Shown one piece after another: positions 7,762-16,112 of a stretch of DNA of 27,815 nt. The stretch is from an uncultured Clostridia bacterium. Its GTDB lineage: Bacteria; Bacillota; Clostridia; Christensenellales; UBA1242. Each line of letters starts with the position of its first letter. Position 1 is the first letter of the stretch. The notes beneath the pieces are model-generated. The model worked only from the letters and a program-made list of their open reading frames with translations, ran no database searches and was not told the origin of the DNA. The position numbers were made by a program, and so were the translations under genes. The stretch is from assembly GCA_947626155.1 (NCBI GenBank), contig CANQRC010000011.1, forward strand, positions 1-27,815, written 5' to 3'.

Positions 7762-8208
7762 CTAATCAAATATGATTTTTCCGCCTGCTTTTTCAATTTT
7801 TTCAACAGCCGATTTTGTTGCTTTCTTAGCATGGATTGTGAGTGGTTTTGTAACCTCTCCGTTTCCCAAAACTTTCAAGCCATAAGGTTGTCTTTTGCCA
7901 ATAACTCTTGTTTCATACAAAAGTTCTTCGGTGATTTCTGCGTTTTTCTCGAAGATTTCCAAATCTCCAACGTTCACGCAAGAGTAAACTTTACGATAGT
8001 TGTAATTGTTAAATCCGCGAATTGGGACTTTTCTGATAAGAGGGATGTTTCCGCCTTCAAATCCGGCCTTAACTCCGCCGCCACTTCTAGCGTTTTGTCC
8101 TTTGTGACCTTTACCAGAAGTTTTGCCAATTCCAGAACCAATTCCACGGCCAATTCTAACTTTTTTTGTCTTTTCGCCCTGTGCAGGTTTTAGATTTTCC
8201 ATTTTCAT
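7762..8208 (-). CDS. rplO: 50S ribosomal protein L15
   Basis: The 148-aa product has the Gly-rich N-terminal arm (GRGIGSGIGKTSGKGHKGQ) that threads into 23S rRNA, the FEGGNIPLIRKVPIRGFNN block and the C-terminal ATKSAVEKIEKAGG. The GGAG site lies 8 nt before the ATG and overlaps the end of rpmD, so the two genes are probably coupled. Confidence 0.97.
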   Translation of the reverse strand: MKMENLKPAQGEKTKKVRIGRGIGSGIGKTSGKGHKGQNARSGGGVKAGFEGGNIPLIRKVPIRGFNNYNYRKVYSCVNVGDLEIFEKNAEITEELLYETRVIGKRQPYGLKVLGNGEVTKPLTIHAKKATKSAVEKIEKAGGKIIFD

Positions 8209-8213
8209 AAGCC

Positions 8214-8405
8214 TTACTCCTCAACCACTTCAACAAGGTGCTTCACATGGAAAATGCTTCCACGAATGCTCTCGTTGTCTGGTAAAATTCTTGTTTGATT
8301 AAGTTTCTTAAAGCCAAGTGCAGTCAAAATTTCTCTTTGCTTTTTGTTGTAGCCAATTGCACTTCTAACCCAAGTAACTTTTAAAGTTTTTTCGTTCTTT
8401 TTCAT
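8214..8405 (-). CDS. rpmD: 50S ribosomal protein L30
   Basis: The 63-aa product matches the bacterial short L30: LKVTWVRSAIGYNKKQREIL then LGFKKLNQTRILPDNESIRG and a C-terminal VKHLVEVVEE. It lies between rpsE and rplO as expected. Confidence 0.95.
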   Translation of the reverse strand: MKKNEKTLKVTWVRSAIGYNKKQREILTALGFKKLNQTRILPDNESIRGSIFHVKHLVEVVEE

Positions 8406-8417
8406 AGTTCCCTCCGA

Positions 8418-8975
8418 TTAAATTTCCTCAGGATTTTTGCCACGGCGAGCAGCAATTTCTTCTCTTGTTTTAAGTGTGAGAAGGCCGTTGATTGTGGCTT
8501 TAACAACGTTTACGCTGTCTGTTGAGCCATGAATTTTTGTGACGATGTTGTTTACGCCAGCAACTTCCAAAACCGCTCTGGCAGCGCCACCAGCAATAAC
8601 TCCGTGACCTTGCGCGGCAGGCAACATATCAATTGAAGTTGCGCCAAATTTTCCAACTGTTTGATGAGGAATTGTCCCATCAACAATTGAAACTTTTTTG
8701 AGGTTTTTCTTTGCAACAATTGTGGCTTTGTCAATGGCGTTTGGAACTTCTCTGCCTTTGCCGATTCCCATTCCAACATTGCCTTTGCCGTCACCAACAA
8801 CCACGCAAGCAGAAAATCTCATTGTTCTTCCGCCCTTAACAACCTTTGTTACGCGACGAACAGAGACAAGTTTTTTGTCCATACCGTCGTCTTCTTTCTT
8901 AACAGGTCTTTCGCGACGATTGTTTTGAGGTCTATCAGATTTTTCCTCTCTCTTCTTCTTAATTTCTTCAGCCAT
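8418..8975 (-). CDS. rpsE: 30S ribosomal protein S5
   Basis: S5 helps decoding fidelity and mRNA unwinding at the entry site. The 185-aa product has the double-stranded RNA-binding fold KLVSVRRVTKVVKGGRTMRF, the GDGKGNVGMGIGKGREVP loop and the C-terminal domain with AAQGHGVIAGGAARAVLE. It carries a charged ~32-residue N-terminal extension rich in K, E and R, longer than in Bacillus. Confidence 0.97.
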   Translation of the reverse strand: MAEEIKKKREEKSDRPQNNRRERPVKKEDDGMDKKLVSVRRVTKVVKGGRTMRFSACVVVGDGKGNVGMGIGKGREVPNAIDKATIVAKKNLKKVSIVDGTIPHQTVGKFGATSIDMLPAAQGHGVIAGGAARAVLEVAGVNNIVTKIHGSTDSVNVVKATINGLLTLKTREEIAARRGKNPEEI

Positions 8976-8984
8976 ACTTGCCTC

Positions 8985-9353
8985 CTAAAATTTGAGCCCT
9001 GCTGCTCTTGCGCCGTCTGCAACTGCTTGAACGCGTCCTGTGTAAAGATATCCGCCGCGGTCAAAAACAACTTCTTTGATTTTCTTTGCAGCAGCTCTCT
9101 TTCCAACAACTTCGCCAACAATTCTTGCAGCCTCGGTTTTCGACTTTTCTTTAATCATCTCTGCGACTTCTTTATCAAGCGTTGAAGCAGAAGCAAGTGT
9201 AACTCCCTTTTCGTCATCAATAACCTGAGCGTAGATATGATTTAAACTGCGATAAACATTAAGCCTTGGCCTTTTGCTTGTGCCAGTTACAATATCTCTA
9301 ACTCTTTTGTGACGAACAATTCTGTCTTTGTTTTTATCTTTAACAGTAATCAT
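8985..9353 (-). CDS. rplR: 50S ribosomal protein L18
   Basis: L18 binds 5S rRNA in the central protuberance. The 122-aa product has a basic N-terminus (RIVRHKRVRDIVTGTSKRPR), LNVYRSLNHIYAQVIDD, and the C-terminal FDRGGYLYTGRVQAVADGAR. It sits between rplF and rpsE. Confidence 0.97.
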   Translation of the reverse strand: MITVKDKNKDRIVRHKRVRDIVTGTSKRPRLNVYRSLNHIYAQVIDDEKGVTLASASTLDKEVAEMIKEKSKTEAARIVGEVVGKRAAAKKIKEVVFDRGGYLYTGRVQAVADGARAAGLKF

Positions 9354-9367
9354 TTTTCTCTCTCCTC

Positions 9368-9910
9368 CTACTTCTTGCCCTTACCAGCGGCTTTGCCGAC
9401 TTTTCTAACAAGTCTTTCGCCATCAACATGGATGCCGTAGCCGTGATATGGTTCGTAAGGTCTTTTTGCTCTAACTTTTGCGCAGAACTGTCCTACTTTG
9501 TGTTTATCAATTCCAGAAACAACAATTTCTGTGATAACAGGACATTTTACTGTAAGCCCCTCTGGAATTTCTACCTCAACTTGGTGAGAAAGCCCAAGAG
9601 ACATAACAATTTTGTTTCCAACTACTTGTGCCTTATAGCCGACACCAGCAATAACAAGTTTCTTTTCCCAGCCCTTTGTTACGCCAACAACCATGTTGTG
9701 AACATTGGCTCTTGCAAGGCCTTGTTTTGCGTTGTAGTTTTTGTTGTCGTAAGTGAAGTGAATTTCGTTGTCTTTAACTTCTGTTTTAACGTTCTTGTCA
9801 ACAATTGTTGTAAGAGTGCCTTTTGGTCCAGTAACTGTGACAACATCACCGTTTCTTTCAAAAGTAACTCCGTTTTCAAGAGCGATTGCTTTATTTCCTA
9901 TTCTTGACAT
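9368..9910 (-). CDS. rplF: 50S ribosomal protein L6
   Basis: The 180-aa product begins MSRIGNKAIALENGV and has two repeated L6 domains. The C-terminal one carries the signature KPYEPYHGYGIH-like block, here RPYEPYHGYGIHVDGE. The start at 9910 is preferred, since the open frame to 9955 runs into rpsH and the MSRIG start is canonical. A GGAGGG site precedes it. Confidence 0.97.
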   Translation of the reverse strand: MSRIGNKAIALENGVTFERNGDVVTVTGPKGTLTTIVDKNVKTEVKDNEIHFTYDNKNYNAKQGLARANVHNMVVGVTKGWEKKLVIAGVGYKAQVVGNKIVMSLGLSHQVEVEIPEGLTVKCPVITEIVVSGIDKHKVGQFCAKVRAKRPYEPYHGYGIHVDGERLVRKVGKAAGKGKK

Positions 9911-9920
9911 TTCACCCTCC

Positions 9921-10319
9921 TTACCACACATAGCAAAGCACTTCACCGCCAACATTCAAAGAACGTGCAACTTTGTCAGTGACAATTCCTTTGTTTGTTG
10001 AGATGATGGCTATTCCAAGCCCGCTTATAACCTTTGGTAAATTTTCCTTTTGAGAATAGATGCGAAGACCAGGTTTTGAAATTCTCTTCAAGCCTTGAAT
10101 AACGCTTTGTCCATTTTCGTCATACTTAATTGTGATTTCAATGTTTTTAAAAGCGCCAGCGTCAACAAGTTTGTATTCCGAAATGTAGCCTTCGTCTAAA
10201 AGGATTTTTGTGATTTCTAATTTTTCTTTTGATGCAGGGATTTCAACTGTCTTGTGTTTGGCCGAGATGGCGTTTCTAAGACGAGTTAACATATCTGCGA
10301 TTGGGTCTGTAACAAACAT
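9921..10319 (-). CDS. rpsH: 30S ribosomal protein S8
   Basis: The 132-aa product starts MFVTDPIADMLTRLRNA and ends with the conserved GLGIAIISTNKGIVTDKVARSLNVGG region, which binds helix 21 of 16S rRNA. S8 orthologues repress spc-operon translation in E. coli; no such site was identified here. A GGAGGGAAT site lies before the ATG. Confidence 0.97.
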   Translation of the reverse strand: MFVTDPIADMLTRLRNAISAKHKTVEIPASKEKLEITKILLDEGYISEYKLVDAGAFKNIEITIKYDENGQSVIQGLKRISKPGLRIYSQKENLPKVISGLGIAIISTNKGIVTDKVARSLNVGGEVLCYVW

Positions 10320-10329
10320 AATTCCCTCC

Positions 10330-10515
10330 TTACCAACTTGACTTCTTCACGCCAGGAATTTCCCCGCGGTTAGCCATTTCTCTAAAGCAAATTCTGCAAA
10401 TTCCATACTTGCGAAGCACAGCGTGTGGTCTTCCGCAGATTGAGCAACGAGTGTAGGCTCTTGTCTTGTATTTTGGTGTTCTTTTTTGTTTTGCAATCAA
10501 TGATTTTTTAGCCAT
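10330..10515 (-). CDS. rpsN: 30S ribosomal protein S14, zinc type
   Basis: The 61-aa product is the short zinc form (also called rpsZ), with CSICGRPHAVLRKYGICRIC supplying the C-x2-C and C-x2-C ligands and a REMANRGEIPGVKKSSW end. Being zinc-dependent and inside the spc block fits Gram-positive bacteria. Confidence 0.97.
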   Translation of the reverse strand: MAKKSLIAKQKRTPKYKTRAYTRCSICGRPHAVLRKYGICRICFREMANRGEIPGVKKSSW

Positions 10516-10523
10516 ATTTCCTC

Positions 10524-11072
10524 CTATCTAGCGAAAGGCAACCCAAGTGCCTTCAAAAGTGCTTTAGCCTCTGCATCAGTCTTTGCAGTGGTGATGAACG
10601 CAACATCAAGCCCTCTGATTTTTTCAACTTTGTCATAAGAGATTTCTGGGAAAATCAACTGTTCTTTAATTCCCATAGAGTAGTTTCCTCTTCCGTCAAA
10701 TGACTTGTCAGAAATTCCTCTAAAGTCTCTCACTCTTGGAAGCGCAATGCCAACAAGTCTGTCAAAAAACTCATACATTCTTCTTCCGCGAAGAGTAACT
10801 TTTGCGCCAATCTTCATTCCCGCTCTAACTTTAAAGTTTGAGATGGCCTTTTTGGCTTTTGTTGTAACAGGTTTTTGTCCTGAAATAAGTGCAAGTTCGT
10901 CAACTGCAATATTGAAGCTTTTTGAGTTGTCTTTAACATCTCCAAGCCCCATATTAAGAACAATCTTAACAAGTTTTGGAACTTCATTTACATTTGTGTA
11001 GTTAAACTCTTTGATAAGAGCAGGCACAATTTCTTCTTTATAGCGTTTTGCTGTTTGGTTTTCTTCTTTCAT
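10524..11072 (-). CDS. rplE: 50S ribosomal protein L5
   Basis: L5 contacts 5S rRNA and the P-site tRNA. The 182-aa product has VPKLVKIVLNMGLGDV, the GQKPVTTKAKKAISNFKVR block, DFRGISDKSFDGRGNYSMG and a C-terminal DVAFITTAKTDAEAKALL. The ATG has an AAAGGTGAACGG site upstream. Confidence 0.97.
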   Translation of the reverse strand: MKEENQTAKRYKEEIVPALIKEFNYTNVNEVPKLVKIVLNMGLGDVKDNSKSFNIAVDELALISGQKPVTTKAKKAISNFKVRAGMKIGAKVTLRGRRMYEFFDRLVGIALPRVRDFRGISDKSFDGRGNYSMGIKEQLIFPEISYDKVEKIRGLDVAFITTAKTDAEAKALLKALGLPFAR

Positions 11073-11084
11073 TCCCGTTCACCT

Positions 11085-11681
11085 TTAAGCCTTTTTTGCG
11101 TTCTTGTTCGACTTTTGTGTTGTAGTGGTTTTTGTTCCACTTTTTGCAGCTTTTGCTGCAGGTTTTTCTGCTGTTTTCTTTGGCTCTGCCTTTTTAGCGG
11201 CAGGCTTTGCCTCAGTTTTTACAGTTTTTTCAGCTTTAGCCGCTGTTTTTGCTGCTGGCTTCTTAGCCTCGTTTGTCTGGGCAGCCTTTACAGGTTTTTG
11301 TTTTGTTTCTTTAACAGGCTTTTCTGCGTTTGCCTTCTTAACATCTTTCTTAGAAGGTTTTACATAGTCTTTATCAAGTGAAACTCCGCATTTGCAAACT
11401 CTCACTTTCTTTCCGTCAACTTCTTTGTGATGTATTCTTGTTGCCTTTCCACAAGTTGGGCAAACAACCATTACATTTGATGCCTCAATTGGAGCGGTCT
11501 TTTTTACAATTGCGCTTTTTTCATCTTGGCGTCTTGCTTTTTTGTGTTTGGTCACAATGTTGATGTTGTCCACCAAAACTCTGTTACTTTCAGGATAAAC
11601 TTCCAAGACTTTGCCTGTTTTTCCTTTTTCTTTTCCGGCGATAACAACAACATTGTCGCCTTTCTTAATTGACATATTCAT
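11085..11681 (-). CDS. rplX: 50S ribosomal protein L24 with long Lys/Ala-rich tail
   Basis: Residues 1-108 are ordinary L24: an N-terminal KOW domain (KKGDNVVVIAGKEKGKTGKV), then a zinc knuckle (C74, C77, C96, C98). L24 is an assembly initiator near the exit tunnel. The rest, about 90 residues from 109 to 198, is a low-complexity tail of Lys, Ala, Pro, Thr and Glu resembling a histone H1 tail. Typical L24 is about 103 aa, so the protein is nearly doubled. The frame is open to the usual junction with rplE, so the tail appears real. The ATG at 11681 has AAAGGAG 6 nt upstream; a second in-frame ATG lies two codons on. Confidence 0.95.
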   Translation of the reverse strand: MNMSIKKGDNVVVIAGKEKGKTGKVLEVYPESNRVLVDNINIVTKHKKARRQDEKSAIVKKTAPIEASNVMVVCPTCGKATRIHHKEVDGKKVRVCKCGVSLDKDYVKPSKKDVKKANAEKPVKETKQKPVKAAQTNEAKKPAAKTAAKAEKTVKTEAKPAAKKAEPKKTAEKPAAKAAKSGTKTTTTQKSNKNAKKA

Positions 11682-11693
11682 GGCGTTCTCCTT

Positions 11694-12062
11694 TTAAATA
11701 ACTTCTGGTGCGAGAGAAATGATTTTCATGTAACCTTTGTCACGAAGTTCTCTTGCAATAGGTCCAAACACACGAGTTCCTTTTGGCTGCTTTTGGTTAT
11801 CAATGATAACGGCAGCATTGTCATCAAAGCGGATGTGAGAGCCGTCATCTCTGTTGAGGCCTTTTGTTGTTCTAACAACAACGGCTTTGACAACGTCACC
11901 TTTCTTTACGCTTCCGCCTGGAATGGCTTTTTTAACAGAGGCAACAATGACATCACCAATATTGCCACTTCTTCTAAAAGAGCCACCAAGAACTCTGATA
12001 CACATAATTTCTTTTGCGCCCGTGTTGTCAGCAACTTTCAGTCTTGTTTGTGGTTGAATCAT
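11694..12062 (-). CDS. rplN: 50S ribosomal protein L14
   Basis: The 122-aa product begins MIQPQTRLKVADNTGAKEIM and includes GDVIVASVKKAIPGG, the VVRTTKGLNRDDGSHIRFDD block and GTRVFGPIARELR. L14 forms an intersubunit bridge. A GGAGGGAATATG start is seen. Confidence 0.98.
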   Translation of the reverse strand: MIQPQTRLKVADNTGAKEIMCIRVLGGSFRRSGNIGDVIVASVKKAIPGGSVKKGDVVKAVVVRTTKGLNRDDGSHIRFDDNAAVIIDNQKQPKGTRVFGPIARELRDKGYMKIISLAPEVI

Positions 12063-12071
12063 ATTCCCTCC

Positions 12072-12326
12072 TTACTTAGCCTTCTGAACGATTTTAACAA
12101 CTCTGTGGTATTTTTCTTTTGAAAGTGGACGAGTTTCCATAATAAGAACTGTGTCGCCAACACCACATTCATTGTTTTCGTCATGTGCTTTAAATTTTTT
12201 GGATTTTTGAACGACTTTTTTGTAAAGTGGGTCCTTAACTCTGTAGTTGACCCTAACAACGACAGTTTTGTCCATGCTTGTGCTTACAACAACGCCTTGT
12301 CTTGTGTTTCTATTATTTCTTTCCAT
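12072..12326 (-). CDS. rpsQ: 30S ribosomal protein S17
   Basis: The 84-aa OB-fold product has RQGVVVSTSMDKTVVVRV, YKKVVQKSKKFKAHDE and the CGVGDTVLIMETRPLSKEK block. The ATG at 12326 is chosen because GGAGG lies 8 nt upstream. A second ATG at 12341 lies in front of that GGAGG and has no site of its own. The gene overlaps the 3' end of rpmC. Confidence 0.96.
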   Translation of the reverse strand: MERNNRNTRQGVVVSTSMDKTVVVRVNYRVKDPLYKKVVQKSKKFKAHDENNECGVGDTVLIMETRPLSKEKYHRVVKIVQKAK

Positions 12327-12531
12327 CGTTGTTTCCTCCATTTGCTAACTCCTTTTCTTTGATAGCAGTTTTAACTCTTGCAATTTCTCTTCTAACATTT
12401 CTGATTTCAAGTGGATTTGCAAGGTTTCTTGTTGCGTGAGAGAAACGAAGATTAAAGAGTTCTGTTTTAAGTTCTTTAAGCCTTGCGTTCAATTGCTCTA
12501 ATGGCAAAGTTTTGATTTCTTCATTCTTCAT
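12313..12531 (-). CDS. rpmC: 50S ribosomal protein L29
   Basis: The 72-aa two-helix product has the L29 core LEQLNARLKELKTELFNLRF and NPLEIRNVRREIARVKT. The ATG at 12531 follows AAGGTGG; an in-frame GTG at 12543 is less likely. It overlaps rplP upstream and rpsQ downstream. L29 sits at the exit tunnel. Confidence 0.96.
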   Translation of the reverse strand: MKNEEIKTLPLEQLNARLKELKTELFNLRFSHATRNLANPLEIRNVRREIARVKTAIKEKELANGGNNDGKK

Positions 12532-12976
12532 TGTTCTCACCACCTTCTTCTACTGTAGCGTCCTGAGCGGTCTCTTTCTTTATGAACTTCGTTTTGCAAG
12601 GAAGTTTTGTTCCTGCAAGACGAAGAGCTTCTTTTGCGACACTTTCAGCCACGCCCTCAATTTCAAAGAGAACTCTGCCTGGTTTTACAACTGCAACCCA
12701 AAACTCTGGATTTCCTTTACCAGAACCCATACGAGTTTCAGCAGGTTTCTTTGTTACAGGTTTGTCTGGAAAAATCTTAATCCAAACTTTTCCGCCTCTT
12801 TTGATGTAACGCGTAAGCGCAATACGAGCCGCTTCAATTTGGTTGGATTTAATCCAGCATGGTTCTGTGGCAATCATTCCATAAGTGCCATAAGCAAGAG
12901 TGTTCCCTCTTGTGGCCTTTCCGGTCATTCTGCCACGCATAACCTTTCTTCTTTTAACTCTTTTAGGCATTAACAT
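12521..12976 (-). CDS. rplP: 50S ribosomal protein L16
   Basis: The 151-aa product starts MLMPKRVKRRKVMRGRM, the canonical L16 start, so the first ATG is used. It contains GTYGMIATEPCWIKSNQIEA and RMGSGKGNPEFWVAVVKPGR. L16 organises the A-site region of the 50S. The C-terminus carries a short acidic extension (EEGGENNEE). It overlaps the rpsC stop by 14 bp. Confidence 0.97.
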   Translation of the reverse strand: MLMPKRVKRRKVMRGRMTGKATRGNTLAYGTYGMIATEPCWIKSNQIEAARIALTRYIKRGGKVWIKIFPDKPVTKKPAETRMGSGKGNPEFWVAVVKPGRVLFEIEGVAESVAKEALRLAGTKLPCKTKFIKKETAQDATVEEGGENNEE

Positions 12977-13640
12977 TGTTCTTGTCCTCCTTCATAGGTT
13001 TTTTGGACAGAATTTCGCCCTTGTAAATCCAGCACTTAATGCCAAGTTTGCCATAGTTTGTGTAAGCAGCGGTCTCTGCGTAATCAATGTCGGCACGAAT
13101 TGTTTGAAGTGGAAGAGAGCCTTCCATATATTTTTCAGTTCTGCCAATTGTGTTTGCGCCATCAATAACGCCGCTCACCTGAACTTTGCATCCCTTAGCG
13201 CCGGCCTTCATAACTCTTTGAAGCGCTTGTTTCAACGCTCTTCTCCAAGCCACACGCTTTTCAAGTTGTTGAGCAATGCCCTCGGCAACAAGTTTTGCGT
13301 CTAAGTCAACCTTTTTTACTTCCTTAACGTTTAAAACAAGGTTTTTAACAGGACGAACAATTTTGTTTAAGTCCTTCTTAATTTGTTCAATTCCAGCGCC
13401 CTTTGTTCCAATAATTACGCCAGGTTTGCCTGTGTAAATATCAACTTCAAGTTTGCCTTCTGTTCTTTTGATTTCAATTTTTGAAATTCCAGCGCTTGCG
13501 TGCTTTTTCTCAAAAAACTCTCTGATATCATGGTCCTCTTTAAGATTTGCGGCAAAATCTTTTTTCTTGGAAAACCAAGTTGACTGCCAATCTTTATTGA
13601 TGCCAAGTCTAAGTCCGTATGGACTAACTTTTTGTCCCAT
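12963..13640 (-). CDS. rpsC: 30S ribosomal protein S3
   Basis: The 225-aa product begins MGQKVSPYGLRLGINKDWQS. It has a KH domain with a GVIIGTKGAGIEQIKKDL motif and a C-terminal domain with GCKVQVSGVIDGANTIGRTE. S3 lines the mRNA entry channel. Its ATG is directly adjacent to the rplV stop. Confidence 0.98.
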   Translation of the reverse strand: MGQKVSPYGLRLGINKDWQSTWFSKKKDFAANLKEDHDIREFFEKKHASAGISKIEIKRTEGKLEVDIYTGKPGVIIGTKGAGIEQIKKDLNKIVRPVKNLVLNVKEVKKVDLDAKLVAEGIAQQLEKRVAWRRALKQALQRVMKAGAKGCKVQVSGVIDGANTIGRTEKYMEGSLPLQTIRADIDYAETAAYTNYGKLGIKCWIYKGEILSKKPMKEDKNNVNA

Positions 13641-14035
13641 TATTTTGCCTCCTTTAACTCGTCAAGTATAAAAGTTATATGACAAGATTTTCTTACAAAT
13701 CTATCAACTCTTCCCCTGCCTCTGAAATTTACTCTTTCAAACATTGGAGCGTCATTTGAGTAGCATTCAGCAACAAACAAATTGTCAGAAGAGAGACCTT
13801 TGTTGTTTTCTGCGTTTGCAATTGCACTTTTAAGCACTTTAAGCGCTTCTTTTGCGCCAGATTGTGGCATATATGTTAAAATTGCAACTGCTTCGTTCAC
13901 CTTTTTTCCTCTAACATTGTCAAGGACAATTCTAACTTTAGAGGAGCTCATGCGAACATTTTTTGCCACTGCATAAGGGCGTTTATCTTTATTTGCGGCT
14001 CTTTTTTCAGCCTTCTGTCTAATTCTTGTAGCCAT
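13640..14035 (-). CDS. rplV: 50S ribosomal protein L22
   Basis: The 131-aa product has a basic N-terminal extension, KNVRMSSSKVRIVLDNVRGK, and the extended loop region ending GRGRVDRFVRKSCHITFIL, whose tip lines the exit tunnel. It sits between rpsS and rpsC. Confidence 0.97.
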   Translation of the reverse strand: MATRIRQKAEKRAANKDKRPYAVAKNVRMSSSKVRIVLDNVRGKKVNEAVAILTYMPQSGAKEALKVLKSAIANAENNKGLSSDNLFVAECYSNDAPMFERVNFRGRGRVDRFVRKSCHITFILDELKEAK

Positions 14036-14043
14036 GTTTCACC

Positions 14044-14325
14044 TCAACTTCTTTTTGCGGCTTGTTTCTTTTGTCCCGCGTGTCCTTTAAATGTTCTTGT
14101 CAGTGAAAATTCGCCAAGTTTGTGCCCAACCATATCTGCGGTAACATAAACAGGAATGTGTTTTTTGCCGTTGTGCACTGCGAATGTAAATCCGACAAAT
14201 TCAGGATAGATGGTAGATGTTCTTGACCAAGTTTTGATAGGTTTCTTAACGCCGCTTTCAGCCATTGCAACAACTTTTTTCATAAGTTTTGGGCTGACAT
14301 AAGGCTTTTTAATTTCTTTACTCAT
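14044..14325 (-). CDS. rpsS: 30S ribosomal protein S19
   Basis: The product has the S19 blocks KTWSRTSTIYPEFVGFTFAV, GKKHIPVYVTADMVGHKLGE and FSLTRTFKGH. Two tandem ATGs (14328 and 14325) follow AAGGAG; the second has the better spacing, giving 93 aa. S19 is a head protein that pairs with S13. Confidence 0.97.
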   Translation of the reverse strand: MSKEIKKPYVSPKLMKKVVAMAESGVKKPIKTWSRTSTIYPEFVGFTFAVHNGKKHIPVYVTADMVGHKLGEFSLTRTFKGHAGQKKQAAKRS

Positions 14326-14336
14326 CATCTCTCTCC

Positions 14337-15164
14337 TTAATTGATTCTCTTAACCATCAAACGGTTAGATTTGTTTTTCTTCTTTCTTGTCTTCAAGCCA
14401 AGAGCAGGTTTGCCCCAAGGCGTAACAGGTGTTGCCATACCAACAGGGCTTTTGCCTTCACCACCGCCGTGTGGGTGGTCATTAGGGTTCATAACAACAC
14501 CACGAACTGATGGACGAACTCCCATATGTCTTTGTCTTCCAGCCTTGCCAAGTGAAACAAGTTCGTGGTCAAGATTTCCAACTGTTCCAAGTGTGGCACG
14601 GCAAGTGAGAAGAACTTTTCTCATTTCGCCAGAAGGAAGCCTGAGTGTTGCATACTTTCCTTCCTTTGCCATAAGTTGCACTTCTGCACCGGCAGAACGA
14701 GCAAGTTGGCCGCCTTTTTTAGGTTCAAGTTCAATGTTGTGAATAAGCGAACCTACAGGAATGTCTGAAAGTGGAAGGTTGTTTCCAACTCTAATTTCAA
14801 CTCCGCTTCCGCTCATGAGGATGTCGCCAACTTTAAGCCCAACAGGTGCAATAATGTATCTTTTTTCGCCATCTTTATAGTTTAAAAGTGCAATATATGC
14901 GGTTCTGTTTGGGTCATATTCAATTGCAACAACCTTTGCAGGAACATTGTCCTTATTTCTTTTGAAGTCAATAATACGATACTTCTGTCTGTTTCCGCCA
15001 CCCTTGTGACGAACGGTGATTCTTCCCTGAGCGTTCTTTCCTGCGTGTTTTTTCTTAACTGCAAGAAGAGATTTTTCAGGCTCTTTTTTTGTCAATTCTT
15101 CGGAAGAGAGTTTTGTGTAAAATCTTCTTCCGGCAGAAGTTGGATTACTTTTTACGATAGCCAT
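14337..15164 (-). CDS. rplB: 50S ribosomal protein L2
   Basis: L2 is needed for subunit joining and the peptidyl-transferase centre. The 275-aa product has GRITVRHKGGGNRQKYRIID, AIEYDPNRTAYIALL, and the conserved C-terminal RGVVMNPNDHPHGGGEGKSP with the functional histidine, followed by PWGKPALGLKTRKKK. Confidence 0.98.
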   Translation of the reverse strand: MAIVKSNPTSAGRRFYTKLSSEELTKKEPEKSLLAVKKKHAGKNAQGRITVRHKGGGNRQKYRIIDFKRNKDNVPAKVVAIEYDPNRTAYIALLNYKDGEKRYIIAPVGLKVGDILMSGSGVEIRVGNNLPLSDIPVGSLIHNIELEPKKGGQLARSAGAEVQLMAKEGKYATLRLPSGEMRKVLLTCRATLGTVGNLDHELVSLGKAGRQRHMGVRPSVRGVVMNPNDHPHGGGEGKSPVGMATPVTPWGKPALGLKTRKKKNKSNRLMVKRIN

Positions 15165-15175
15165 TTTCGTCCTCC

Positions 15176-15478
15176 TTATGACAAACTCTCAAAGAATGCG
15201 ATTGGCTTCGACTTTTCAGTAAGTGTGACAACGGCTTTTTTGTAATCACTTGTTCTGCCAACTGTTCTTCCTTGTCTTGTGTTTTGAGATTTCTTGTGTC
15301 CCTTGACAATAAGTGTGTTCACTTTTGCCACTTCAACGTTAAACAATTTTTCAACTGCTCTTGCAATTTCAATTTTGTTTGCGTTTTTGTTTACAACAAA
15401 ACTGTAAACTTTGCTTTGAATGCCACTGTAACTTTTCTCAGTGAGAAGTGGCTTAATGATGATTTCTGATGCTTCCAT
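15176..15478 (-). CDS. rplW: 50S ribosomal protein L23
   Basis: The 100-aa product has IIIKPLLTEKSYSGIQSKVY, the VNKNANKIEIARAVEKLFNV block and VNTLIVKGHKKS. L23 is the docking site for trigger factor and SRP at the exit tunnel. It lies between rplD and rplB. Confidence 0.97.
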   Translation of the reverse strand: MEASEIIIKPLLTEKSYSGIQSKVYSFVVNKNANKIEIARAVEKLFNVEVAKVNTLIVKGHKKSQNTRQGRTVGRTSDYKKAVVTLTEKSKPIAFFESLS

Positions 15479-15480
15479 TT

Positions 15481-16101
15481 TTATGCCTCCTCCTCTAAGA
15501 ATTTAACGGCCTCTTGTGTCAAAACAACAACTTTGTTTGAAACAACTTCATAAGTGTTTAAAAGTTCAACATTAACTGTGCTGAGGTTTGGAATGTTTCT
15601 TCCAGCGCGAACACTTTCGTCAGTGTTGTTTGCGCCAACAACCAAAACTGTTCCATCAAACTTGAATGCGTCCAAAAACTTTTGAACATCTTTTGTTTTG
15701 CCAGACTTAACTTCAAACTTGTCCAAAACATAAAGCTCTTTCTGAGCAAGTTTTGCACTGAGTGCTGACAAAAGCGCAGTGTGTTTTGCAACTTTGTTGA
15801 CTTTCTTTGAGAAGTCTCTTGGTTTTGGAGCAAACACAACTCCGCCGCCCTTGAATTGTGGTCCTTTTGTAGAACCTTGTCTTGCCCTACCTGTTCCTTT
15901 TTGTCTGTAAGGCTTTGCAGAATGTCCACGAACTTCGCTTCTTGTAAGAGTGCTTTTATTGCCTTGTCTTTGATTTGCATTGTAAGCAACAACAACTTCA
16001 TGAATGAGAGGTTCGTTATATTCAGCGCCGAAAACTTCGTCTTTCAAAGTCATTGAACCAACTTCTTCGGCTTTCATATTGTAAACTTTAACCTTTGCCA
16101 T
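15481..16101 (-). CDS. rplD: 50S ribosomal protein L4
   Basis: The 206-aa product has NANQRQGNKSTLTRSEVRGH, KPYRQKGTGRARQGSTKGPQ with the tunnel loop, and the C-terminal Rossmann-like part ending LTQEAVKFLEEEA. L4 regulates the S10 operon in some bacteria through the rpsJ leader; the leader here is a candidate site, not a demonstrated one. Confidence 0.98.
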   Translation of the reverse strand: MAKVKVYNMKAEEVGSMTLKDEVFGAEYNEPLIHEVVVAYNANQRQGNKSTLTRSEVRGHSAKPYRQKGTGRARQGSTKGPQFKGGGVVFAPKPRDFSKKVNKVAKHTALLSALSAKLAQKELYVLDKFEVKSGKTKDVQKFLDAFKFDGTVLVVGANNTDESVRAGRNIPNLSTVNVELLNTYEVVSNKVVVLTQEAVKFLEEEA

Positions 16102-16112
16102 GTTCTTTCTCC

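Noticed and set aside
11055..11381. Cysteine/phenylalanine-rich plus-strand frames opposite rplX
   Set aside because: They mirror the Lys/Ala-rich tail of L24 and have no ribosome site or family likeness.
14341..14742. 133-aa plus-strand frame opposite rplB
   Set aside because: It is the complement of the conserved rplB gene, which is certain.
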